Made by a program: the position numbers and the translations under genes
The notes under the pieces: model-generated
What the model was told of the DNA's origin: nothing
Databases searched by the model: none
Seen by the model: only the letters and a program-made list of their open reading frames with translations
Part shown: positions 34,200 to 42,717 of the stretch, piece after piece
Numbering within the stretch: position 1 is the first letter of the stretch
How the letters are laid out: each line of letters starts with the position of its first letter
From: Dinoroseobacter sp049800835
Lineage (GTDB): Bacteria; Pseudomonadota; Alphaproteobacteria; Rhodobacterales; Rhodobacteraceae
Reading direction: 5' to 3'
NCBI RefSeq assembly: GCF_049800835.1
Contig: NZ_JBNAFU010000004.1
Location: 186,001 to 250,000, forward strand
Length of the DNA: 64,000 bases

Positions 34200-34900
34200 C
34201 GGCCTGCCACCCTTGCCGAACTTTGCGAAGGGACGTCCAGGGGCACAGCGACAGGTCGCGATCCGGTCAGAATGGCATAGCTGCCGGGGGTTCTGAAGGT
34301 ATCAAAGGCCGGGTCACACAGCTGAAGCCCACCGGTGTAAGCCCCATATGCCGGCAGGATCATGCGCGTCGGGGTGACAAGGAAGCACGCCCGAGAAACC
34401 CGTCCGCCGCGCGTCGGCACCTGATGCTTGGGATGATAGTGCCCCGAAACCTCGCCAAGGGTGCCGGGGGCCAGAGCGCCCGCGTGCGCGATGTGCCTCA
34501 GAACCAACGGGCCTCGTGTCAGTTCGAACATCTCCTGCGCATCGACGCCGACGGGGTCGTGGTTGCCCGTGATCCAGACCCAGTTACACTTTGCCCGCAA
34601 ATCTGAAAGTTTCGCCAAATCGGCGTTGTGCAGAGCCTTGAAACACGCCGTATCATCAAAGCTGTCACCGAGACAAAGCACCTCCGCCGGGGACAGAAGA
34701 GCGATATCTTCTTTCAACCGGTTGAGCGTTTCCGTCACTTCATATGGGGGCAGCAAAGCGCCGCCGCGCCGAGCCATACGTTCCGATTTGCCCAGATGCA
34801 GATCCGCCACCATCAAGCACCGCGCCGACTCCCACCACAACGCTCCGGACGGCAGCGCGTGCAGATTGAGGCCCGCGAAGGTAAAAGGCAGCATGTTCAT
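34196..34900 (-). CDS. pdeM: Ligase-associated nuclease PdeM (calcineurin-like)
   Basis: 234 residues from ATG 34900 (TTG 34912 would add four). Metallophosphoesterase motifs are all visible: VADLHLGK, LGDSFDD, WITGNHDP and GHYHPKH, each supplying metal ligands. This is the pattern of PdeM, a nuclease of the bacterial ligase-associated DNA repair module (LigD-unrelated ATP ligase, exonuclease, helicase, PdeM). Here the helicase lies directly upstream (gap 48 bp), but no ligase or exonuclease gene adjoins. Confidence 0.86.
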   Translation of the reverse strand: MNMLPFTFAGLNLHALPSGALWWESARCLMVADLHLGKSERMARRGGALLPPYEVTETLNRLKEDIALLSPAEVLCLGDSFDDTACFKALHNADLAKLSDLRAKCNWVWITGNHDPVGVDAQEMFELTRGPLVLRHIAHAGALAPGTLGEVSGHYHPKHQVPTRGGRVSRACFLVTPTRMILPAYGAYTGGLQLCDPAFDTFRTPGSYAILTGSRPVAVPLDVPSQSSARVAGR

Positions 34901-34948
34901 GCTTTGGTCCAATCGTATTTTGCCTGCCCATGCAAGGGAAAACAGCGG

Positions 34949-37360
34949 TCAAAGGGTCAGACCTGCCGTCGCCATGAGCCGTTCAGCCGTCTCCGCCACC
35001 ATGCGGTCACGGGTTTCGGCACCTGCCACAGGGATTCTGGACGGCTCCAGAAACAGCGGCGCGGCCAAGGGGCTGACCCGGTCCAGCGCACGGTGATCGA
35101 CCCGCCCGGTCGTGCGTTTGAGCATCCCCTCAATCCGCCCGAAATCCACGAGGCCACGCAACGCTTCTTCACGCGTGATTTGAAGGAGGACATGATCCGG
35201 GTCGTACTTCTGCAACGTGTCGTACAGGATATCGGATGAGAACGTCGCCTGCCGTCCCGTCTTGCGGCGCCCGGGCGTGTTCCGCTCAATCAGGCCCGCC
35301 ACAATCGCGCTTGCGCGGAAGGTGCGCTTCATCACGGCGTTGCCGGACAGCCAGTGTTCGAAATCCGCGCGCAATTGCCCGGCGGCAAAAAGCGGCAAGG
35401 GGTCTTCGACCGGCCGCAAGCCCCAGATCAGTGTGGCGTAGTCCGTGGCGACGAAGCCGACCGGGTCCAGCCCGTTCTTCTGCATGCGTTGAGATAGCAG
35501 CAGTCCGAGTGTCTGCTGTGCATTGCGGCCCGCAAAGCCGTACGCGCACAGATGATCGCGCCCGTCATGGGGAAAGGTTTCGACCAGCAAGCGGTGTGTT
35601 TCGGGCAATTTCGATACCTTGCGTTGCAATGCCAGCCAGTCCCGCGTCGGGGTTGGCAACTCCGGCCAGTCCTCCTGTCGAAACATCTCAAGAATGATCT
35701 CGGACAATTGCGTGGAAGTGGCGAACTTCGTCCCCATGAACGTGGCGATCTTCGGCTCCTTGTCGGCACGCCGCGTGACCTCCACCGTCATTTCGTTCAA
35801 CCCCTCGTAGCGCACGATCTGCCCTCCGATCAGAAACGTGTCGCCCGGGGTGAGGGTTGCCGCGAATCCTTCCTCGACCTCCCCCAGCGGAGTGCCGCCG
35901 CGCCGGTTCTTGAGCCGCACTTTCAGTGTTTCGGTGTCGATGATTGTGCCGATGTTCATCCGGATCTGACGTGCGGCGCGCGGGTCACGCAGGCGCCAGA
36001 GACCGTCAGTGCGTTGTTGCAGGCGTTGCCAGCGATCATAGGCCCTGAGCGCGTAGCCGCCAGTCGCGCAGAATTCAAGGCACGCGTCAAAGGCGGCACG
36101 GCTCAGGTTGGCATAGGCGCCCGCGCTGCATACTTCGGCGAACAGCGCGTCCGCGTCGAACGGCCCGGCAGCCGCCGAAATCAGGATGTGCTGGCACAAC
36201 ACGTCTCGCGGGCCGGGACCACGCGGTTCGCCATCGAGGCGCCCGTCAGCCACGGCCTTGAGGGCGGCGTGGCACTCCACGACCTCGAAACGGTTTGCGG
36301 GCACGAGCAACGCCTTGGAGGGGGCGTTGTAGCGGTGATTTGCGCGCCCGATCCGCTGCACAAGCCGTTTCACGTTCTTGGGGGCACCCACCTGAATGAC
36401 GAGGTCCACATCGCCCCAGTCTATCCCGAGGTCGAGTGATCCGGTGCAGACAATCGCGCGCAGACTACCATCGACCATGGCCTGTTCGACCCGGGCGCGC
36501 TGTTCCCGCGCGAGGCTGCCGTGATGGATGCCGATTGGCAGGGCATCGTCGTTGGCCAGCCAGAGGTTGTGAAAGAACAGCTCCGCTTGCGCCCGGGTGT
36601 TGTGAAAGATCAGCGTTGTCTTGTGGCGGCGCACCTGATCCAGGATCGCCGGGATCGCATATCGCCCACCGCCCCCCGACCACGGCGGCGCGTCGTCGGT
36701 CGTCAGCATCGCAATGTCCGGGGCGGGCCCCGGATCTGCCATCAGGATCTCGCACGGATCGGGATTGCGGGCCAGAAAGCGGGCGATAGCGGGCGGATCC
36801 TCCACTGTCGCGGACAAGCCGACCCGCCGCAGGCCTGGCACGAGCGTGTTCAGGCGCGCCAGTCCGAGCATCAATTGATCCCCGCGTTTTGACTCCGCCA
36901 GCGCATGAATTTCGTCCACGATCACGCGCTGCACACCCGCAAAGGTCCGTTGGGCGTCTTCGTAACTGAGCAGCAGCGCAAGGCTTTCCGGCGTTGTCAG
37001 CAGAATGTGCGGAGGATCCGCGCGTTGCCGTTTGCGTTGCGTCTGAGTGGTATCGCCCGTGCGATCTTCGATGCGGATTGCCAGTCCGGCCTGTTCAACC
37101 GGACGCCGCAAATTGCGTTTGATATCCGCAGCCAGTGCCTTGAGCGGCGAGATATAGAGCGTGTGCAACCCCGGCGGCGGTGTCGGGCCAAGCTCCGCCA
37201 GTGTGGGCAAGAAGCCAGCCAGCGTCTTGCCGCCGCCCGTTGGGGCAATGAGAACCTGCGCAGGCGCATCCTTGCGCGCAAGCATGTCGATCTGGTGTGG
37301 GTGAAGCTGCCAACCCTGATCAGAAAACCAACGGGACAGCGAAGCTGGAAGATCGGTCAT
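34949..37360 (-). CDS. Ligase-associated DEXH-box helicase (Lhr-Core type)
   Basis: 803 residues. Superfamily 2 motifs in order: QxHQxD region, Walker A APTGGGKTLAGFLPTL, DEIHAL box (IVDEIHALAESKRGDQLM), SATV, then second RecA domain with GIHHGSL, VCTGSLDLGIDWGDVDLVIQ and QRIGRANHR. The Lhr-specific winged-helix and beta-barrel domains follow. The length matches the ligase-associated Lhr-Core enzymes, which unwind 3'-tailed DNA. It starts the operon helicase-pdeM-thioesterase. Confidence 0.9.
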   Translation of the reverse strand: MTDLPASLSRWFSDQGWQLHPHQIDMLARKDAPAQVLIAPTGGGKTLAGFLPTLAELGPTPPPGLHTLYISPLKALAADIKRNLRRPVEQAGLAIRIEDRTGDTTQTQRKRQRADPPHILLTTPESLALLLSYEDAQRTFAGVQRVIVDEIHALAESKRGDQLMLGLARLNTLVPGLRRVGLSATVEDPPAIARFLARNPDPCEILMADPGPAPDIAMLTTDDAPPWSGGGGRYAIPAILDQVRRHKTTLIFHNTRAQAELFFHNLWLANDDALPIGIHHGSLAREQRARVEQAMVDGSLRAIVCTGSLDLGIDWGDVDLVIQVGAPKNVKRLVQRIGRANHRYNAPSKALLVPANRFEVVECHAALKAVADGRLDGEPRGPGPRDVLCQHILISAAAGPFDADALFAEVCSAGAYANLSRAAFDACLEFCATGGYALRAYDRWQRLQQRTDGLWRLRDPRAARQIRMNIGTIIDTETLKVRLKNRRGGTPLGEVEEGFAATLTPGDTFLIGGQIVRYEGLNEMTVEVTRRADKEPKIATFMGTKFATSTQLSEIILEMFRQEDWPELPTPTRDWLALQRKVSKLPETHRLLVETFPHDGRDHLCAYGFAGRNAQQTLGLLLSQRMQKNGLDPVGFVATDYATLIWGLRPVEDPLPLFAAGQLRADFEHWLSGNAVMKRTFRASAIVAGLIERNTPGRRKTGRQATFSSDILYDTLQKYDPDHVLLQITREEALRGLVDFGRIEGMLKRTTGRVDHRALDRVSPLAAPLFLEPSRIPVAGAETRDRMVAETAERLMATAGLTL

Positions 37361-37399
37361 GCACCTCAGCTAGAGCCCGGCCCGGCGATGCGCCAGTCT

Positions 37400-38707
37400 T
37401 TAGTGAACGATCGCTTCCTTCTTGACGTAGAGGTTCTCCCAGGCGCGGTCGATCAGGTCCGGCGACATCTGCGGCGACAGCCCTTCGAAGTTGCAGATGG
37501 CCATCATCTGATCGATCAGGAAGGGGGCATGGAAGTTGGCATAGACGTTGTCCACCTCGGGGTATTTCTTGGTGATGAGGTGCAGCAGTGTCGCCTCGTC
37601 CAGCGGCATCTTCTTGGCCTTGGCAACCAACGCGAAGATGCGCAGGAATTCCTCCTTTGTGGGCCCGTCGATCTTGAGTTTGAAGAACACCCGGCGCAAC
37701 GCCGCCTGGTCGAAGATATCGTTGGGGTGGAAGTTGGTTGAAAAGATCACGAGCGTGTCGAAGGGCACCACGAACTTTTCACCCGATTGAAGCGCCAGGA
37801 TGTCGTAGCTGGCTTCCATCGGAACGATCCAGCGGTTGATGAGGGCCTGTGGCGGTTCAGCCTGTCGACCAAGGTCGTCCACGATGAAAATGCCGCCCGT
37901 GGCCTTCATTTGCAGGGGCGCTGTGTAGGTTCGGGCTACCGGGTTGTAGCTGAGATCAAGCATTGAAAGTTCCAGCTCGCCCCCGGTGATCACCGCGGGG
38001 CGCTGGCAGCAGACATACCGGTGGTCGAACCCTGCGACGCGGCGCAGGGTTGAGGTGGCCTGCTCGGGGCTTTCCACCTCCGTGTGCACCACCGGGTCGA
38101 AAACGGTTATGATCTGGCCGCCGTAGGAGATGGCCCGCGGCACGTAGACATGGTCCCCAAGTGCGTCGCGAATACCGTTTGAAATCGATGACTTACCATT
38201 GCCCGGCGGGCCGTAGAGCAGTACCGAGCGACCCGATGTGATGGCCGGGCCAAGATGGCGCAGAAGATCTTTGGGCAAAACGAGGTGGCCCATGGACTGA
38301 GCGAGCTTTTCTGCCGTGATGGTCACGTTCTTGATGGACTGGCGTTCCGACTGCGCGGCGAAGTGTTCCAGCGGAACAGGAACCGCACCGTAATACTCCG
38401 ATTGCGCAAGCGCATCCAATGCGCGCGCCTTGCCCAAATCCGACAGCGCGAAACGCATTTCTTCCATACCCGAAGATGTAAGGGAGCCCAGAGACTCGAT
38501 CATCTTGAGTTGGCGCGCGGTGTCGATCAGATCCTGAACCAGCGGCACGGGGATCGACATCGCCTCCGACAGTTCGGAGGCCCGCTCTAATGAGCGGCGA
38601 AACATCGTCTTGAGCAGGATGTCCTGCAACATGGTCGCAGGCAGGCCCAGATCCGCGATGGATCGAGGGCGCGCGGGCGCGAGCGCTGGGGGCATGTGCT
38701 GGTTCAT
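37400..38707 (-). CDS. AAA ATPase attached to the tad pilus operon
   Basis: 435 residues. The N-terminal about 150 residues look helical/winged-helix (LGLPATMLQDILLKTMFRRS). The AAA core follows: Walker A YGPPGNGKSSISNGI, Walker B GGIFIVDDLGRQ, an Asn sensor in VIFSTNFHP, and an arginine pair in QAALRRVFFKL. MoxR/ComM-type AAA proteins are the nearest fold I can name, but none fits fully. It sits 34 bp downstream of the tadV/cpaA gene on the same strand, with GGAGGATTG as ribosome site, so it is probably the last gene of the tad operon. Role in pilus assembly is inferred from position only. Confidence 0.75.
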   Translation of the reverse strand: MNQHMPPALAPARPRSIADLGLPATMLQDILLKTMFRRSLERASELSEAMSIPVPLVQDLIDTARQLKMIESLGSLTSSGMEEMRFALSDLGKARALDALAQSEYYGAVPVPLEHFAAQSERQSIKNVTITAEKLAQSMGHLVLPKDLLRHLGPAITSGRSVLLYGPPGNGKSSISNGIRDALGDHVYVPRAISYGGQIITVFDPVVHTEVESPEQATSTLRRVAGFDHRYVCCQRPAVITGGELELSMLDLSYNPVARTYTAPLQMKATGGIFIVDDLGRQAEPPQALINRWIVPMEASYDILALQSGEKFVVPFDTLVIFSTNFHPNDIFDQAALRRVFFKLKIDGPTKEEFLRIFALVAKAKKMPLDEATLLHLITKKYPEVDNVYANFHAPFLIDQMMAICNFEGLSPQMSPDLIDRAWENLYVKKEAIVH

Positions 38708-38741
38708 TTCAATCCTCCGAGGGCAGGCTAGGCTGAGGACC

Positions 38742-39251
38742 TTAAGACAGGGTAATTCCCGGCAGGATTACCGGAAGAAGAAAGTAGAACATCAGGGTGC
38801 CGCTGAGGGCGAGCCCCATGGGAAAGTCGCGCTTGCGGGTCCAGCTTTCCCAGTCGGGCAGTGCACGGCGCACGGCCGGGATTGCGCGGGCGATCCGGTG
38901 CGTCACGAACGCCCCAAGCAGAATGGCTGAAAACAGCATGAGCACCAGGGCCGCGTCCCCAAACGCGAAAAATGGTGCCATGGCGGCGGCGAACTTGGCG
39001 TCGCCCGCGCCGACAAGACCCGCACTCGATGCGATGAACCCAATCAGCAGAATGACGATCAGATGCACCCAGCGCCAAGCATAGTCCACGAGCGGCAGGG
39101 CAACCAACCCGACGACGGCGAACACTCCGACCAGCAGAAGGACGGTCTTGTTCGGGATGCGCATGAATTTCATGTCGCTCCAGGCCACGAAAAGGCAGAC
39201 CGGCACGATGAAGGGCAGAAACCAAAGGGCCTCGGACATCGTGACGGTCAT
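38742..39251 (-). CDS. cpaA: Tad prepilin peptidase (CpaA/TadV)
   Basis: 169 residues from ATG 39251. Six hydrophobic helices with the two catalytic aspartates of class IV prepilin peptidases: Asp in WSDMKFMRIPN and Asp in GAGDAKFAAAM (the GxGD motif). It lacks the N-terminal methylase domain, as TadV proteins do. It cleaves the leader of Flp pilins after Gly on the cytoplasmic side. It starts 4 bases after the stop of the upstream TPR lipoprotein gene. Confidence 0.9.
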   Translation of the reverse strand: MTVTMSEALWFLPFIVPVCLFVAWSDMKFMRIPNKTVLLLVGVFAVVGLVALPLVDYAWRWVHLIVILLIGFIASSAGLVGAGDAKFAAAMAPFFAFGDAALVLMLFSAILLGAFVTHRIARAIPAVRRALPDWESWTRKRDFPMGLALSGTLMFYFLLPVILPGITLS

Positions 39252-39255
39252 GAGC

Positions 39256-40107
39256 TCAAGCCCCCTGTTCAAGTGTACGCAACGCGCGTACCGCTTCTTC
39301 GAAATGGCGCGGGTGTGTATCGACCGCCTCCCTCAGGAGACCCTTCCCCGTTGACACATCGCCCTGTTTCACGGCCGACAGGCCAAGCGTATACAGCAAC
39401 TGAGCCCGTTCCGTCTGCGTCACCGGGATCGGCGGCAGGACGTAGTTGCGCTGTGCACCGCGTGCCAGGATCAGGTTGTTCTTCGCGGTGAAGAGCTTGG
39501 GGTCGTAGCCAATCGCCTCGTTGAACAAGCGCTCCGCGTCGGTGAATTCACCACGGGTCAGCTTCGAGTATCCCCAATTGTTCAACACCCCGGCGGGCCG
39601 TGTAGTCAGGCCCACGGCCGTTTCATAGAAACTGTCGGATGCGCGCCAGTCTTCTTCGCTGTCCGCGACCATCGCTTCCATGCGGTAGCGATCGAAGGTT
39701 TCGTAGGTGGGTGGAATCTTGTCCAGTTGCGTCTTGGCGCGGTCCCATTCACCTGCGCGGATCAGCGCGCCAGCGAATTCGACACGATCGTCATTTGTCG
39801 CCTCGCCCGTGTCGATAACCTTTGTCCACGCCACGACGGCGGGTGTCGTGTTCCCTGCGCGGGTGTGCGACTTCGCCAAACCGCGTTTCAGATCGACCCG
39901 GTCGGGAAACTCTCTCGTAGCCCGTTCAAAGTAAGTCACCGCTTCGTCCGCGGAGGCGGAATTCAGCATCAGATCGTTGAGATTGCTTTCGTCGATCACG
40001 TTGACAGCGTCAAATTCGCGGGTCACATCGACGTCGTCTTTCGGCGCACATGCCGAAACGGCAAGGGCAGCCAGGGCCGCAGGGCCCCAGATGAGAATGC
40101 GGCGCAT
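39256..40107 (-). CDS. tadD: TPR lipoprotein TadD-like
   Basis: 283 residues from ATG 40107 (AAAGGA upstream). The signal ends in a lipobox (LAVSAC), so it is probably an outer-membrane lipoprotein. TPR-like repeats follow: AVTYFERATREFPDRVDLKRG, VLNNWGYSKLTRGEFTDAERL and LLYTLGLSAVKQGDVSTGK. In Tad systems such lipoproteins act as pilotins for the secretin. A second TPR lipoprotein lies upstream, so which of the two is the true TadD is open. Confidence 0.8.
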   Translation of the reverse strand: MRRILIWGPAALAALAVSACAPKDDVDVTREFDAVNVIDESNLNDLMLNSASADEAVTYFERATREFPDRVDLKRGLAKSHTRAGNTTPAVVAWTKVIDTGEATNDDRVEFAGALIRAGEWDRAKTQLDKIPPTYETFDRYRMEAMVADSEEDWRASDSFYETAVGLTTRPAGVLNNWGYSKLTRGEFTDAERLFNEAIGYDPKLFTAKNNLILARGAQRNYVLPPIPVTQTERAQLLYTLGLSAVKQGDVSTGKGLLREAVDTHPRHFEEAVRALRTLEQGA

Positions 40108-40141
40108 CTTCGCGTCCTTTACTGCTCGAGCGCTTCGATCC

Positions 40142-40762
40142 TTACGGCTGATCAGGGGCGACGAGCAGATAACTGCCGGAGCCCTGCCAGACGAGGCCAA
40201 AGTCGTCTTCTTTGTTATGTTCTTGACTATAACGCGCATTTTCCATTTTTGCGAGGCTTAAGCTCAGGTTCGACCGAATTTCGTCCGAGGCGCCATCGTC
40301 GAGCGCAAAGGCCGTTTTGAAGACCCGGCTGGCTTCGCCGTATTCCCCTTTTTCCATCAAGATCACCCCGAGGTTGTTCCATGCGGGGGTGTAGTCCTCG
40401 TCCTTGTCTATCGCGTTTCGCAGTTGCGCTTCGGCCTGATCCAGGCGGCCGAGTTCCAGGTTGGCGGACCCTATCCCGCTGAGCACTTCGGCGGTCAGGC
40501 CGGTTTGGGAAGCAGCACGGAAGAAGGCATCCAGCGCAAGTTCGTATTCCCCGGCGGCCATAAGCCTGTTTGCAACGGTAATCTGATCGACCAACGGGGC
40601 TTCGGAAACGGCGACACCGGGAGCAACGGGACCATCCTCTATCGGGGTGAGGACCGCTGAAGATCCCGTATCGCACGCGGTCAGCCCGCAGAGCGCAAGC
40701 GCCAGAAACGCCGCGCGGATGGCGATCTGCCTACTGCCCTCCTCTTTGTGACAAGGTCTCAT
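40142..40762 (-). CDS. Second TPR lipoprotein of the tad operon
   Basis: 206 residues. Lipobox CGLTAC after a long N-region (MRPCHKEEGSRQIAIR). TPR units: RLMAAGEYELALDAFFRAA, LSGIGSANLELGRLDQAEAQL, AWNNLGVILMEKGEYGEASR. It overlaps the end of tadC by 32 bp and its ribosome site is weak, which suggests coupling. Together with the next gene it gives a tandem pair of TPR lipoproteins between tadC and the prepilin peptidase. Confidence 0.8.
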   Translation of the reverse strand: MRPCHKEEGSRQIAIRAAFLALALCGLTACDTGSSAVLTPIEDGPVAPGVAVSEAPLVDQITVANRLMAAGEYELALDAFFRAASQTGLTAEVLSGIGSANLELGRLDQAEAQLRNAIDKDEDYTPAWNNLGVILMEKGEYGEASRVFKTAFALDDGASDEIRSNLSLSLAKMENARYSQEHNKEDDFGLVWQGSGSYLLVAPDQP

Positions 40763-41723
40763 AGATATTCCACATTGATGGCCCGATCAGGATGATCAAC
40801 AGCGGTGGAACTGTAAACATCATCGTGCCGAGGGTGAGCTTTGTCGGCAACACGTTTGCCTTTTCCTCAGCCCGCATCACGCGCTTGTCACGCATCTCGG
40901 ACGCGTAGACCCGTAGCGCATCCGCGATGGAGGTACCAAAGCTCTGCGACTGGATCAGAACCGTCACGAACGACGTCACATCCGGTACTCCGCAACGCTC
41001 CGCCATGTCCTTGAGAACCGTGACCTTATCCTTACCTGCCTTGATCTCGAACGAGACCATCTCGAACTCGTCGGCGAGGTCCGGAAAACCTGCGCGGATT
41101 TCGCTCGATACCCGGATGATGGCCTGGTCGATGCCCTGGCCGGCCTCGACGCAGACCAGCATCAGGTCAAGCGCGTCCGGAAAGCCGTTTTCAATCTCGC
41201 CCTGGCGCTTGTTGATCCGTTTATCGATCCAGTATTTCGGCAGGTAGTAGCCGCAAAACCCCGGCAGCAGCGTGGTGAGCGTGGCCTTGGTGACATCCGG
41301 TTCCGCTCCGCCACCACCAAGAAAGAAAGTGTAAAGCACCCCAAGCAGCAGAAAGCCGATGCCGAGAGCGAATTGGGCAAAGTGGAAAATCTGGACCGAG
41401 GATTTCTGACGATATCCGGCCTGGATCAGCTTGAGCCGGATTGCGGAAAACTCGGCAGTGTCCTGAGGTTCGAGGTATTGAGAGAACCGCTCGAGCTTCT
41501 TGCCCGGATCGTTTTGGCGCAACTGCTTCTGATCGGCGCTGGCGGCTGCCTGACGCTTTTGGCCTGTGCGCTCTTCCTTGAGCTTTTGCAGCGGGTCTTT
41601 TTCCCGGCGCAGCAAGACCGGCAGCGTGGCGAAAATCAGGATCGCGCCGAGGAATCCCACCACGAACAGAGGTCCCAATGGGCCGAGGAGTTCGGTGATT
41701 TTGAGGTTGATCGTCTCGAGCAT
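40731..41723 (-). CDS. tadC: Tad inner-membrane platform protein TadC
   Basis: 330 residues of the type II secretion F family. Membrane helices near residues 15-35, 115-135 and 300-325 flank the cytoplasmic T2SSF domain (ALDLMLVCVEAGQGIDQAII, LVQSQSFGTSIADALRVYA). TadC pairs with TadB to form the platform that the CpaF ATPase drives. Starts 22 bp after tadB with GGAGATATCTG. Confidence 0.93.
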   Translation of the reverse strand: MLETINLKITELLGPLGPLFVVGFLGAILIFATLPVLLRREKDPLQKLKEERTGQKRQAAASADQKQLRQNDPGKKLERFSQYLEPQDTAEFSAIRLKLIQAGYRQKSSVQIFHFAQFALGIGFLLLGVLYTFFLGGGGAEPDVTKATLTTLLPGFCGYYLPKYWIDKRINKRQGEIENGFPDALDLMLVCVEAGQGIDQAIIRVSSEIRAGFPDLADEFEMVSFEIKAGKDKVTVLKDMAERCGVPDVTSFVTVLIQSQSFGTSIADALRVYASEMRDKRVMRAEEKANVLPTKLTLGTMMFTVPPLLIILIGPSMWNIYETLSQRGGQ

Positions 41724-41745
41724 CAGATATCTCCGGGCGGGCAGG

Positions 41746-42714
41746 TCAAACCTTGATGTTGACCATCATTTTCATGAAGATGACGTTCACTGTCAGGAAC
41801 ACGGCGACGATCACGCAGGCGGGAATAAATGCAGGCGTATCAACGACATCCGCATAGTAATCGGGTTCCAGAAGGTTGATCCCGACAAGGGCGGCAAACG
41901 GAAAGCCCGACAGGAACATTCCTGACCATTTCGCCTCCGCGGTGATGGCCTTCACCCGCCGGAACAGCTTGAACCGCGCCCGGATCACCTTCGCCAAGCC
42001 ATCGAGGATCTCCGCAAGGTTGCCCCCCGATTGGCTCTGGATGGACACGGCCACTGCAAGGAAGCGCAAATCCTGCATGTCGATTCGCTCGGCAAGCTCT
42101 TTGAGCGCCTCCGTGATGTCGCGACCGTAAGCGGCTTCATCAGCGATCATGCCAAATTCCGTGCCCAACGGGTCCGCGACCTCCTTCGCGACAATGTTGA
42201 TTGCCGATGTGAACGGATGCCCGACGCGCAGGGATCGCACCATGAGTTCAACGGCGTCCGGCAATTGCTCTTCGATCATGGCGAGGCGTTTCTTCGCCTT
42301 CTTGGCGACCCACATGTAGACGCCGCCGACACCGATCACGACTGACGCGACCCCACGGATCGGCAGACTTGCGCCGGTTCCGATGGTCAGGCCGATAAAG
42401 GCCACACCGGTCAACAAGACCATGATCATGATCAGCGCCAAGGGCGAGAAGGCGATGTTGGCCTTCTGAGCCTTGTCCGCGAGCATCGCGTAGAGAGGCA
42501 GGATCGACGTTCCCTTGTGCTGCGACATCTCCTTGCGGAGTTGTTCCAGCACAGCCTCGCGATTGCCGCCCTTGTCGAGCATTTCGAGGCGCCGGTTGAC
42601 CCGGTTGTTGAGGCTGATCGATTTGCCGAACGCCACCAGGTAGATGCCTTCGACCAGCATCACCACGCCGACAAAAATGCCGATGTAAATGAGTGGTTCG
42701 ATACTGATTTCCAT
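41746..42714 (-). CDS. tadB: Tad inner-membrane platform protein TadB
   Basis: 322 residues, T2SSF family. N-terminal helix (YIGIFVGVVMLVEGIYLV), two central helices, and a cytoplasmic domain with ELMVRSLRVGHPFTSAI and VSIQSQSGGNLAEILDGLA, the conserved TadB segment. A C-terminal helix ends the protein. It starts 3 bases after the cpaF stop and precedes tadC, the usual order. Confidence 0.93.
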   Translation of the reverse strand: MEISIEPLIYIGIFVGVVMLVEGIYLVAFGKSISLNNRVNRRLEMLDKGGNREAVLEQLRKEMSQHKGTSILPLYAMLADKAQKANIAFSPLALIMIMVLLTGVAFIGLTIGTGASLPIRGVASVVIGVGGVYMWVAKKAKKRLAMIEEQLPDAVELMVRSLRVGHPFTSAINIVAKEVADPLGTEFGMIADEAAYGRDITEALKELAERIDMQDLRFLAVAVSIQSQSGGNLAEILDGLAKVIRARFKLFRRVKAITAEAKWSGMFLSGFPFAALVGINLLEPDYYADVVDTPAFIPACVIVAVFLTVNVIFMKMMVNIKV

Positions 42715-42717
42715 GGC

